A model generated the notes under the pieces. That model was not told where the DNA came from. It ran no database searches and saw nothing but the letters and a program-made list of their open reading frames with translations. Positions 33,940-45,161 of a stretch of 64,000 bases of DNA are shown here, piece by piece. The position numbers were made by a program, and so were the translations under genes. Numbering within the stretch: position 1 is the stretch's first letter; every line of letters begins with the position of its first letter. Source of the stretch: Edaphochlamys debaryana (Eukaryota; Chlorophyta; Chlorophyceae; Chlamydomonadales); contig JAEHOE010000130.1 of assembly GCA_016858145.1 (NCBI GenBank), forward strand, positions 248,001 to 312,000, written 5' to 3'.

Positions 33940-36900
33940 CTAGTACGAGGCGAGCAGCTTGGGGTCACGAATGGTCTGCACACCGAACTCGTGCTGCCGC
34001 TGCACGGCGTAGCACAGGTGCGTCTGCGGGGGCCGGGACAGTCAGGCGATTTGGGGCGGGGTGAGGCGGGATGGCGGAGCGGGCGGGTAGAGGTGAGAAG
34101 GATGGGTGAGGAGGCGAGCGCTGTGGAGTGCCAGCAGAGGCCCGTGGTGGACATGAGGGGTCCTTACGGTAGGCAACTTGGCAAGTACGGCATCCCACGA
34201 CAGCCGCCCCCAATCGATCGCGCCACCAGGGTCTGCCCCAGCTGGGCTCGGCGGCCCGCCGCCCCTTGCCGTTCCCCCTCTCCTTGCCTGGCTCCCTCCC
34301 ACCTGGTGGAACCAGTCGTGCAGGTCGGGCAGGGCGCGCATGCGGGAGGCGTCCCGGAGCCACGTGGCGCGTGCCTCAGCCTCCTTGGCCTGGGAGTGGT
34401 TGGGGTTCGTTGGGATTCGTTGGCGTTGGTTGGCATTGTCGTGTTGGGGACACGGCCATGGAGGACGCGTTAGAGCGGCCCCTTTTCCGTCGCGCCCACC
34501 ACCCACCTTGCGAGCCGCCAGCACGTCGGGCTCGAAGAGGCCCCCGTCCGTGGCCGCAACGTAGAGCAGCTCGTACCTGCGGAGGGGGAGCAGAGGGAGG
34601 AGGGGAGGGTGGTCACGAGGAGGGCGAGGGGCGAGTGGGATGGGTCGTGCGTGACTGGGTGAGACTAGCGTCAGGCCCGGCCTTGGAGGCATACAGGGCA
34701 TACAGGGCATACGGAGCATGCAGCGTGTACGATGGATTGACCCTGGCTCGGCGCCTGGCGAGCCCTGACAGCCGTGGGCAGTCCCACCTGCGGGGGTCGC
34801 CGAACAGGTCCCGCCCTGCCAGGCTGTACATGACCTGGCGCAGGGAGAGGGGGAGGCGGGAGGGCTGAGCGTAGGAAAGCGTACGAGCGCCCATAGCGCG
34901 CCGCAACCCAGCCGCCCATTCCCTCCCTCCCCGCTCCGTAGTCCTTTTTTCTTGGCCGGCACGTCCCTTCGTTACTTCAGCCGCAGGCAGCAATAGGCTG
35001 GCCAAGGGTAGCGGCTTCTGACTTTGCTTTGCCCTGTTTCAGGCCCATGACTAGTTGCCCTCGCACGAACTGTTGACCAACGCAGAAAGCATTCCGCATG
35101 AGATGGTTGGCTTGGGTTGTGTTGCGACACGCGCAGTGGTAGCGGGAGTTGCCTTTTAGTTTCCAAGTACTCTTCTTACTTGGTAGAGCGCCGCTGTGCG
35201 GGCCATGTGGAAGTCGCTGGTGACCACCGCCAGGCGGCGCCAGCCGGCCGGCAGCGCGTGGATGGTGAGGGAGAAGTAGGCATTGCCCACCGTATCGTAG
35301 GAGGAGGTCTGGGGGGAAGGGGAGAGGGAAGGCGAGGGAGGACAAGCTCGGGGGAGGGAGGGGGCAGGGGCATGCCGGCACACAGCGCTTTACACGGGTT
35401 AGCCACCGCCGCTGTGTGCGGCCCGCCGGGGCGCCTCGCCGCCTGGGGCTCACCTCCTTGAGCAGGGTCTTGGGGTCCGCCCCCCGGTCGATCTGGGAAC
35501 AAAAAAAGGGTTTCAAAGCGCACAGCCCGGGATGGGCCGATTCGGGGTCACGATTCAAGACTCATGAGGTGAGTTGACGTTCGTGTCCATGGTCCATGCG
35601 CTGCCCACCTGGGCACCGCTCCTGCCCGCTGCAGCCCTCAGGCGTGCAGCACGTTGACCGGATGCAACCCATGGGTTGAGCTATGATCACTCCCTAGGCC
35701 GCAAGTTGACACCCTGTCAGCACACCTACAGCGGCCCCCCCGGGCCCCCCCGGGCCACGCGAGGCCCGTTCCGGGACCGACCAGGTATCGCGCGCATGCA
35801 GTCGACTCGTGGATCACGAAGCCCCGCGAATCAAGGTATGGCCCCTTGTGGGGGGTGCCACCGCCTGGGTGTGAGTGGGTTTGGGTGGGGGTGGAGCTAA
35901 GCGAAAGGCTCAATACGGCTCGAGTCCCCTTCAAGACACAGGGCGTGTATGGATCCTGCTCATCAAGCGCCTGACTATCCGCATGCCTGCTGCCTGGCCC
36001 GACTTGTTGTCGAGCTCACCAAGAAGCAGAATCGGCGTGGTCTTGCGTTGCGCATCCTGTGTGTCACGGCGGAAGGTCAGGTTGGCTGCGGCTGGGCAGT
36101 TGGCATGCTGCGTCAAGAGACATGGCGAGCATGACTCATGCAGATATACACAGACACCACTTCGGTGGGGTCATGCCTACGGAGCGGCTGGGGAGGGGCT
36201 TGCATCCCCTGCTGCAAGCCCGTCACCATTTCACCCCCATGCTCTGCCCCCAGCCCCTTCGGCTTCCCCCCCAGCGACCTGCAGGGACAGGCACGTGTCG
36301 AGGCGCCGCTCGGCCCAGGGCGGGACAGAGTCAGGGCCCGTCTGCCCCCCTGCCAGCATCAGGATAGCGTCCACGCTCCGGTCTGAGGAGAGGAAGCAGC
36401 AGAACGCATGCGTGAGTGCAGCGGAAGGATGGGTCAAGGGACTCGGAGAGCGTCCACGCTGCGGTCTGGAGTGAAGAGATAGTAGTGAGAGTGAAAGGGT
36501 GGAGGGGTCAGGATGGGGCAGTAGATCGGGGACGATCAACGTGACAGATGTGTCGTTTCCCCTGCGGCGTTTCCCCTCCGGGTTTGCTGTAACGCCACCC
36601 CGCGGCGCCCCCCCCCCTCGTCGACCCCCGAGACCCCATCAACCACAACCCTGACCCTCCCTTCTATCGCTCCTCCATGCTACACCGCCGTTGATGACGA
36701 CTCACATGCCTCAGGCAGAACGCCTCGAGCCGTGGACTGGGGCGCTGGCGAGCCGTGCACGAGCCCCTCCTGCCCCGGCTCGCTGTAGCTGAGCCCCCAC
36801 GCGATGCCGGGTAGAGCGCGGTGCTCCTCATCCGCGACGTCTATCGATGATAGAGCTGCTGGTCCCCGAGGCGCAGCGCAGAGCCGTCGGCGCTGGGTGT

Positions 36901-36985
36901 AGGTCGCACGGATTGCTGCATGTCCGGGAAGGCAGCTTTGCGCACGCCGTGCACATCGCGTCAACGAAACCGTCCTTTGTAGCAT
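33940..36985 (-). CDS. YdcF-like DUF218-domain protein
   Basis: Ten exons: 36985-36706, 36382-36279, 36056-36020, 35864-35782, 35492-35454, 35308-35180, 34834-34788, 34576-34507, 34389-34303, 34023-33940 (TAG); 960 bases, 319 residues. Residues 1-93 resemble an organelle-targeting leader followed by a linker. The DUF218 core shows VDAILMLAGGQ, PPWAERRLDTCLSLQ, ILLLGGGTPHKGPYLDSRGF, HESTACARYL, SSYDTVGNAYFSLTIH and LAVVTSDFHMARTAALYQ, the conserved order of this family (Asp/Gly-rich first strand, GGGT-P-H-K, S-x-D-T-x-x-N-A, V-T-S-D-F-H-x-x-R). The C-terminus ends HEFGVQTIRDPKLLASY. The biochemical role of eukaryotic members is not established. Two donors are unusual (GTCGCT after exon 2, GTCGGT after exon 4). 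A broken partial copy lies at 42800-44400. Confidence 0.85.
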
Positions 36986-38009
36986 CCTACTGTCCGCGCG
37001 TGTAAAGAAGCTGACCTGGCCACACCGAACCCCAATCAACTCGAAGCCGAAGTGGTCGCAAAGCTGTTGCCAGACTAGCTATACAACTCTGGCAAGAGTT
37101 CAATGAACAGACGGCATCAGCATCGCGCGTTTCCGTAACCCACACGAACCTACACGTCGCCCACCCCCCATCGCCACATGGGCGCGATCCCCTTCTCCGG
37201 ACCGAGCTGTCGCCCCGCAGTCGCCCTACCATGGCCGCGTCTGTGTAGCATCTTCAGCACCTTGTCCTCGTTGATATGTGAGCAGTCCCCGAAGATTCAC
37301 CACTCACTAGCCTTTGGCGCCACTTTGTGGGCCCGGGGGGTAACAAGGTCCGGACTGCCAAAGGGAGAGCGCTCGTGTGCAGTAGTGCCAGGGGGGGCCC
37401 AGCTTGATCCTTCACCGACTGGTGCCTAGGGGCCGTTCCGTTACAGGGAATGCTATGGTATGCAGGATCCACGTCTTTCCTGGTCAGGCCATTACCCAAC
37501 CATGCCTCCATGTCACCCACACCGGGCTCAATCTAGGTGTCCGGTTTCCGCCATGTGACATCTGTGTAGGTGTATCCATGCCCCAACCCCTTGATGCCAC
37601 ACATGCCACGCCCGCACGTCCAGCCTGTCATGCTTCCCCCGTCTAGCTCCGGTGGCGCACTCTGACCCAGCCAGTCAAGCACACACCTCGCCGGGCGGGC
37701 CCCGCTCGGGGCGACCTACCCGACTGCCCCCCGCCCCGCTCCGCTCTTGCAAGCTTCAACCTCGATCAAGGAGCATTACTACGACGCCCTGCCTCGCCTT
37801 CCCGCATATAGAGTAAGGAGGAAGCTCGGGGCAGGCGCGGCAGTTTTGCGGCTGGGACCTGGTTGCACGTCATGCATGTCGCAGGGCGCTTGCCCAAGCG
37901 TGCCAGCGAGTGGCAGAGGGCAGAGTGTATCCCTCGGGCGCCAACCAAGGGCCGGACTCAGCCCAGAGGCCCTTGCGCACCTCCGCAGCCGCAAGGCCCT
38001 CTAGCACAC
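36986..38009. other. Upstream region of the DUF218 gene
   Basis: No gene supported. Sequence just upstream of 36985 is matched, with differences, by sequence upstream of the duplicated copy (44280-44450), so the duplication included promoter DNA. From about 37800 upward, minus-strand sequence resembles the intron that follows exon D in the three-cassette gene (48100-48290), the decayed left edge of the cassette array. Confidence 0.5.
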
Positions 38010-39301
38010 TCACGACTTGCCGGTGACAGGCAGACGGGGAAACCTGTGCGAATGGGGGTGATTCGATGAAGGCGGGGGTGAGACAGGCGGCTGGAGGCAC
38101 GCAGCTGCGGCGGACCTGGGCGCGTGCTGGGTGCCGCTCCTAGACCCGTGGTATCCACACCAGGGGAGCCCGAGAAGGAAGGGAGTGTCCACCCATGCCC
38201 AGATTCGCCTGCAATCTGTCCCTTGCCCCACACCTTCTGCCCCGACCTCACGTGTAGAAGTAGCATCCCAGCGGACCCAGCACAGCCACACACACTCCTC
38301 CGTCATCTGCTGCTGGCACAGGTACGGCACGTGAAGCATGGACAGTGCGTAGCGAGTAGCGGTTACCTCAAGAGATCCGTACGCAACCATGTCGAATCCG
38401 GCCTCCGCCACATCGTCGTACACGCCCTGGTCGGGCCAGCACCGCTCCGTGGCAGGGGCCGAGGGGTCATCGGTGCAGTTGGGGGGCGGGGGGAAGGAGA
38501 CGAGCTGCGTGCCCGGAAAGCCATCTGGGCGTGGGATGCTCATGATCTCGCCTTGGATGGGCTTCGGGATGCAGATGCCTGTAGCGGGCACGGGGAGTGC
38601 ATGATCTCAGAGAGATGCACGCTTTTGAACTCTCTCCTCCATCGAAGGCTCCTGACGCAGAGTGAGCCATCAGGCCCGGCTGGCAGGCGTAGCCCCAGGC
38701 CCTCCTGCCGAAGACCTCCTTACTTTCCCTACGTTTACAAGGTTGCAAACCCCTCCTCCACTCACGCAGCATCATAACCGCGTCCTGTATCCGCACCAAG
38801 TCCCCCGCCGCGTCCGAGCTGGAGGAGGCCAGCAGGTCCAGACCGGGGGACTGGCCCAGGGGGTTAGCACGAAAGTCCCGCAGCACCACGTGTTCAATGG
38901 TCAGCACTGCGCCGCCCTCCAGACGGACCTGCCGGCAAGCAAGGAAAGGAGGGACCGGATTGGTTATGTGAGGTGGTTCTCGATGGAAGCTTGGCCTCCA
39001 TGGATCCCCCGCCCGCAACCCACCTTGCCCTTCACCGGCCCGAGGCTAAGCTCCGGCCAGGACGACGGAGACTCGGCATCCCCTCCCGAAATGGTGAAGG
39101 TGCGGTCGAGGACGATGGGGCTGGGCAGGCCCTCGAAGTCGGACTCGGACAGAGCCACATCGCCCTTCAGCTGTGCGGACGTCACCCTGCCGTCGGCCAG
39201 CGCGGCCGCGAGCTCCAGACCCGATGCCACTTTCCGGGCAGCGCCGCCGGGAGGCGCAGGTGGTAGGTAGGGCGGGGACGACGGGAGGAGGGGGTGAGCG
39301 C
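38010..39301 (-). pseudogene. Decayed cassette (A1-B1-C1-D1) of the secreted repeat family
   Basis: Minus-strand segments match the family exons: A1 39301-39024, B1 38928-38766, C1 38578-38252, D1 about 38050-38010. A1 is 278 bases where a frame-keeping exon needs 1+3n, so its Pro-rich start (PPPPVVPALP) and its VASGLELAAALADGRV part lie in different frames. C1 is 327 bases where 322 or 325 is expected: it reads TEECV correctly, then needs a frame change to give LGPLGCYFY. No signal-peptide exon precedes it. The copy is therefore most likely non-functional. Its following intron resembles the one after D5 at 48290. Confidence 0.75.
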
Positions 39302-39540
39302 CTGCGTTGAGGATGGACCGCAACGGACCGCAGCGGCGTGGGATGGGCACACCTAAGTGCACGTCACACAGGCAGTACGTAGCGCCAGCAGGCCAGACAG
39401 CGGCAAGTGCATGGCCTGGTCCGGTCTCTAGCGTTGGGCACGGCCGAACCCTGCTGAACCGCCCTGCGCCCCCTTTCAGCAGACCTATGACAAGAGAAAC
39501 CTCGGGGAGGAGCGGGAGTGTCCGGTCAGCGCACTGGCTC

Positions 39541-41163
39541 TTACCGTGGAGCGGGCCGGGGCCGGGGCTGGGGCCGTGGGCGAGGACGGAAGCGAGAGGC
39601 AGGGGGCTTGCGGTGGGGCTTGGTGGCGTGTGGGGGTGACGTCGGCGCGCGCAAGGCTTGGGGAGGTCTGGTTAAATGGAAACCAAGTAAGCGGGGCTGC
39701 AAGGGGATGCATAGTGCTTCGTTGGTTCGGCAGGGAGAAGACGACCAGAGGAGGGGCTGAGGGCCTGCGTCCAGGATGGACCGGGGCGGACAGACTTGGG
39801 ATCAACGTTTTGTGCTCCCCAGCCCGGTCACGCACGAGATTCCGTGGGGTTAGTTTCCCGGTGCGTGTTACGTTACTCAGTGGACCTTAACTTGGCCGTA
39901 GCCCCGCGTGCACTCACGGTTTGACAGTGGGAGGAGGCACACGGGGATACCTGTTTGCGAAAGGAAAGGAATGGGCGGGGGCATAGACTAGGGACGTGCA
40001 AGGAAATTACAAGGGAACCCGCAGCAGATCGGTTGCGCAGGACACGACACGGAACCCCCACTCCTTCTGCCCCGTCCTCACATGTATAGGAAGCAGCCGA
40101 GCGGACCAAGCGCAGACACGCACTCATCCGTCATCTGCCGCTGGCACAGGTACGGCACGCGAAGCATGGACAGCGCGTAGCGGGTGGCACTTGCTCGTTC
40201 AAAAGAATCAACGTCGAACCCGTCCACCGCCACATCATCGTACACACCCTGGTCGGGCCAGCACCGCTCCGTGGCAGGGGCCGAGGGGTCGTCGGTGCAA
40301 TTGGAGGGCTGCGGGGTGGAGACGAGCTGCGTGCCCGGAAAGCGGTCTGGGCGTGGGATGCTGCTCTTGATCTCGCCTTGGATGGACTTGGGGACGCAGA
40401 TGCCTGTAGGGGGCACCGAAGGTGCATGTTGCCAGAGAGATGCATGTTTTTCGAAGTTCCTCCCCCCCCGAGGCCCCTGACGCAAAGTGAGCCATCATTC
40501 AAAGACCTTTGTACTTTCCCTGAGCAAGTTTGCACCCCACTCTGAACCCAGCTCACGCAGCATCATAACGGCGTCCTTGATCCGCACCAAGTCCCCCGCC
40601 GCGTCCGAGCTGGAGGAGGCCAGTAGGTCCAGACCGGGGGAAAGGTCCAGGGGGGTAGCACGGAAGTCCCGCAGCACCACGTGTTCAATGGTCAGTACCG
40701 CGCCGCCCTCCAGACGGATCTGCCGGCAAGCAGGGGGACCGGATTGATCGTGTGGGGGGGGCTCTTTCGAGGGAAGCGTGGCCTGCTTGAATCCCTTTTA
40801 ACCCACCTTGTCCTCTACGAACCCGAAGCTCAGCTCCGGCCATGACGACGGAGGCTCAGACTCCCCTCCCGAAATGGTGTAGTCACGATTGAAGACGATG
40901 GGGCTGGGCAGGCCCTCGAAGTCGGACTCGGACAGAGCCACATCGCCCTGCAGCTGCGCGGACGTCACCCTGGGGTCGGCCAGCGCGGCCGCGAGCTCCC
41001 GACCAGATGATACAGTCTTAGAGATGTGGCTGTCGTCGCTGACATGAGCGACCGCCGCTGCAGCGCCGCTGCAGCAGGCTAAGACGAGAAGGATGGCTGC
41101 GACGCACGACAATCTGGTCCGCCTGTCCGTCGCAGCTTCAAGCAAGTACCTATTATGAGTCAT
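39541..41163 (-). CDS. Secreted single-cassette protein, probable beta-helix-like domain with Pro/Arg tail
   Basis: Five exons: A2 41163-40807, B2 40719-40557, C2 40403-40082, D2 39950-39918, E2 39667-39541 (TAA); 1002 bases, 333 residues. It starts MTHNRYLLEA and has a strong signal sequence (LSCVAAILLVLACCSGAAAA). Exon A then gives SGRELAAALADPRVTSAQLQ, GDVALSESDFEGLPSPIV and TISGG; exon B gives GGAVLTIEHVVLRDF. These resemble the short strands and turns of right-handed beta-helix extracellular domains, an inference from pattern only. Exon C has six Cys (ICVP, NCTDD, RCWPDQ, YLCQ, DECV, GCFLYM). Exon E encodes a basic Pro/Arg tail. The upstream region resembles that of the three-cassette gene (GCGCACTTGCGT...GATGCTCTGGGC). 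Likely extracellular or cell wall. Confidence 0.75.
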
Positions 41164-42121
41164 TTGAAATGGATACAGCTGCAAGCGCACTTGCGTTCGA
41201 TGCTCTGGGCGGGCCCGCGCATGGACTGGGCCTGTGCAGTGCACGAGCGCGCAAGAAGCACGCAAAACGATAACACTCGCCAAGGAGGACGCGTTATGAG
41301 GCGTTATGATTTTGAGCGGCCCAAATAGGGTACTGAAAATGCCGGTGCCCCAACCGTCAATCCACGACAGCTTCAGTACCAGCGGACCGAGCCGGACTGG
41401 GCCGTGCACGGCTCGACGGAGCCTCGTGGAGCGGTCGTGCATAAATAAGCGTAATCCACACCACTGCGTTTCAATTGGGGTGGCCACCGCTCCTCAACAT
41501 CACGCCGAACGTGTGTCGACACGATTCCCCTTCGCACGTATCCGCAAGCAGGCCCCTAGAACGCTTTTGGTCACACGAGCTCAGGCCAGCCACGATCGGC
41601 ACGTCTCGAACACCGTATATGGTACTGACAGTAGCGTAGCCAGCTGGGGCGGCATCCAACTACGCCTCCTCCAGATCAAGCACCTATTATGTGCGTGCGG
41701 CTGCACATGCCACCCATGCAGCTGAGCCACCCGCTTCACGCCACACGTCCGGATAGAACAGCCCCCCATTTGGGACCTGAGCCCCAGCCGCCGCGCCGCG
41801 CAGCGGCTTCCAGCGGGGGTGCCGCCCGTCTGCCTAACCTGATCTGCCCCCATCTTGGCCGAGATGTTGTCTAGGCAAGTCGCGCCCCACGCCTTAACTC
41901 GCATGCACCCGTAGCCCATGGCCCATAGACACTCCCTCCACACTCCACACAAGCAGTGCGCCAGGCCGGATAGCGGCAAGTGCATGGCCTGGTCCGGGCG
42001 CCAGCCTTGGGCACGGTGCTGAACCGCCCTGCTGCCGTGCCCCCTCTCAGCAGACCCCCAAAACGTGCAATCTCGGGAGGGGCGCGGGCAGCTCGGGCGC
42101 CTCGAGTCAGCGCGCTGGCGG
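41164..42121. other. Upstream region of the one-cassette gene and 3' region of the chimeric fragment
   Basis: No extra gene. The half nearer 41300 resembles the promoter of the three-cassette gene; the half nearer 42100 resembles the sequence downstream of exon E2 (39310-39540), including GGACCAGGCCATGCACTTGC on the minus strand. Confidence 0.55.
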
Positions 42122-42827
42122 CTATTGTGGAGCGGGCTGGGGCCGGGGCCGCGGCCGGGGGCGAGGACGGGGACGAGAAGCCAAGGGTTTGCGGTGGGGC
42201 TTGGTGGCGTGTGGGGGTGACGTCGGCGGGTGCAAAGCTTGGGGAGGTCTGCGAGGGGGTTGAACAGAAGCCAATCAAGCGAAGCTGCGAGGGAGTGCAT
42301 GGTGTTTCTTTGGTTTAGGGTGGGTTGCATCACCACCAGTTGCTGTGTGGGTGCACTGGGGATAGCAATGAGGCCATTACGAGAGACAGGTGCATGCACG
42401 TGCGCAATCCCAGCACGACCCCTGTTGGCACTCACTCAGACGGAGGCGTGCGAGTCCTGTTTATGAAGGGGAAAGGGGGTGAGAGTGTGACACATAATCC
42501 ATCCAGGCAACGCCTCAACGGTTCCCCAGACCAAGGCTCAGCAGCAGTGCCGCAACCCTGTGATGCATTGAAAGGGCCTGATACGTTGCCACTGCGCGCA
42601 ACAACCGCAGTCATCCTGGCCCCAGAGTCACCCCCCCCCGTCCACCCGTACTGCCCGTCGTGGCCTCACATGAAGAGGTAGCAGCCAAACCGGCCCAGCT
42701 GCGTTACACACTCCATTGTCATCTGCTGTTCGCACAGGTACGGCACGTGGTATTGGCACAGGTACGATATCTGGAGCATTTGCTGCACGTAACCGTAAAG
42801 GGTCTTGAGGTCCGCCCCCCGGTCGAT
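42122..42827 (-). pseudogene. Chimeric 3' fragment: DUF218 exon 5 fused to cassette-family exons C-D-E
   Basis: Exon 42827-42670 starts at the acceptor of DUF218 exon 5 and reads IDRGADLKTL, then switches without a break to YGYVQQMLQ, YLCEQQMTMECV and GCYLFM, the end of a family C exon. It ends in phase 2 and joins D-like exon 42456-42436 and E-like exon 42248-42122 (TAG), which gives a Pro/Arg tail. So an exon of one gene is spliced at DNA level into the 3' half of another, in frame. The upstream DUF218 exons it would need are broken, so a functional product is unlikely unless a new promoter is used. Confidence 0.7.
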
Positions 42828-43126
42828 CTGGGAACGAGAAAAGGGTTTCACAGCGCACAGCCCGGGATGGGCCGATTCGGGGTCACGATTCAAGACTCAT
42901 GAGGTGAGTTGACGTTCGTGTCCATGGTCCATGCGTTGCCCACCTGGGCACCGCTCCTGCCCGCTGCAGCCCTCAGGCGTGCAGCACGTTGACCGGATGC
43001 AACCCATGAGTTGAGCTATGATCACTCCCTAGGCCGCACGTCGACACCCTGTCAGCACACCTACAGCCGCCCCCCCGGGCCCCCCCGGCCCCCCCCGGGC
43101 CACGCGAGGCCCGTTCCCGGACCGAC

Positions 43127-44256
43127 CAGGTATCGCGCGCATGCAGTCGACTCGTGGATCACGAAATCCGGTGGGGGGTGCCGCCGCCTGGAAAGGACGA
43201 GACCGGGTGGGGGTGGGGGCAGAGACGAGCCCAGGCACCGGCACTCGTACTTTCCGCCCCCTTGGACGCCCCACGCGGCGCATGCCTGCTACCTGGCCCG
43301 AGACACCTCCCAAGCTCACCCAGAAACAGAATCGCGTGGTCTCGCGTTGCGCATCCTGCTTTTCTGGGCCAGGGGGGTTGTGTTGGCTGTGGCTGGGCAC
43401 TCGGCATGCTGCTCCAGATTGATGGCACGCCGATTCGACTTCGCGTCGCGCCCTTACCCGGAAGCGGTGGGTCCTGCCTACGACCGGCTTGGGACTCCCA
43501 AGTTAGGAGGGTTGCAGACCCTGCCGCATTTCCCATCCCCATGTCACCCCCATGCTCTGCCCCCAACCCCATCCTCCCCCCCCCCCAGCGACCTGCAGGG
43601 ACAGGCACGTGTCGAGGCGCCGCTCGGCCCAAGGCGGGACGGAGTCAGGGCCCGTCTGCCCCCCTGCCAGCATCAGGATAGCGTCCACGCTCCGGTCTGA
43701 GGAGAGGAAGCAGCAGAACGCATGCGTGAGTGCAGCGGAAGGATGGGTCAAGGGACTCGGAGAGCGTCCACGCTGCGGTCTGGAGTGAAGAGATAGTAGT
43801 GAGAGTGAAAGGGTGGAGGGGTCAGGATGGGGCAAGGGACTTGGAGACAATCATCGTGAAAGCAGATGGCGGGGTTTGCCGGCCCCCACCCCGCCCCACC
43901 CCTTCAGCCCCAAAGTACACAGCCCTGAACCTCCCTTCTATCGCTCCTCCATGCTACACCGCCCTTGATGACGACTCACATGCCTCAGGCAGAACGCCTC
44001 GAGCCGTGGACTGGGGCGCTGGCGGGCCGTGCTCGAGCCCCTCCTGCCCCGGCTCGCTGTAGCTTAGCCCCCACGCGATGCCGGGTAGAGCGCGGTGCTC
44101 CTCATCCGCGACGTCTATCGATGATAGAGCTGCTGGTCCCCGAGGCGCTGCGCAGAGCCGTCCGCGCTGGGTGTAGTTCGCTCGGATGGAGTGCTGCATG
44201 TTCCAAAAGCTGCACATAGCTGCACAGCTATGTGCATGCCGCGCACATCGCGTCAA
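43127..44256 (-). pseudogene. Broken duplicate of the DUF218 gene (5' half)
   Basis: Matches the intact gene through exons 1-4, continuing into the chimeric exon at 42827. Exon 2 copy 43696-43593 is full length (VDAILMLAGGQ, PPWAERRLDTCLSLQ). Exon 3 copy 43355-43320 is 36 bases instead of 37 (AATCGCG for AATCGGCG on the plus strand). Exon 4 copy 43187-43127 is 61 instead of 83, losing the HKGPYLDS region. The original start codon ATG is CTG here (about 44270). The net loss is not a multiple of three. These breaks make it a pseudogene. Confidence 0.85.
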
Positions 44257-45161
44257 CGACGCCGTCTTTTGTAGCAGACTACTGCCCGCGCGAAGAAGGA
44301 AAGCTGCCCGCCAGGCCTGGAGCAGTCAACTCTAACTCGACGAACGGGTCGCTCGCAAAGCTTCTCGTTGCCAGATAAGCTAAATTATATCAGCGGTGGC
44401 AAGAAGTTCTATGAAGGGACCTGGATCGGCATCAGGGACCTGCGTGCGTTCCGCCATCGGACACACCTATTCCCCTCCCCGCTGCCCCTTCCCCGAGCGC
44501 GATCCCCTTTCCCGGGCTGTCGTTTTAATCTTAGTCTAGTGAGGAGTGGTGGTCCAGGGTCTTCAGAATCGTGTATTCATCGCATTGCGAGCGAGCCGAA
44601 CACATCGTTTTATTGTTTTGGACGATCGATGGATGGGGCTTGAGGACTCGACACAATCGAGGATACCGAGACACCATCCTACCCACGTATCCCCTCAAGA
44701 ACATGCCACACGTCCTATCCCACAATCACTCAGACCCGCCACGCTCGGCCAGGGTCACCAGTTATGGCGGCACCCGACCCGGCCTCCCCCAGCCGCCCCA
44801 GGTCCCAGGGATCCATGCCAGGTAGGTCCATGAGATTCCGTGCACACAATGCAGCCCCTGACGCAGCAGCCCATGCAGCTTCACCTCTGCTCCACGCCAC
44901 ACACGTCACGCCCGCACGTCGGGCCTCTGCTGCTCCCGCGCCCCCTCCTAGCCTTTGGCGAAGCTACGCCTCCGCCAGGGACAGGTGCGTGTCCTCGGGT
45001 GACCCCGGCCTGCCCATCTCCGCCGCTAGCTCCAGCAGGCTCCAGCCTCCAGCGGGGAACCCTGCCGCCGTTACCAGAACCATTCGCGCCCTCTTTGAGC
45101 AGGCACATCAACAAAAAGCTCGGGAGAGCTGCGGATACTTCTGTAAGCACGCTGCTGGATG
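44257..45161. other. Interval between the DUF218 pseudogene and the three-cassette gene
   Basis: Contains the duplicated DUF218 upstream region (to about 44450) and the 3' region of the three-cassette gene. No separate gene supported; the plus-strand open frames are GC-driven. Confidence 0.5.

Noticed and set aside
39301..39362. Start codon for an independent gene beginning with exon A1
   Set aside because: The upstream extension begins with GTG, not ATG, and crosses what looks like an intron acceptor (CAACGCAG) homologous to other A exons.
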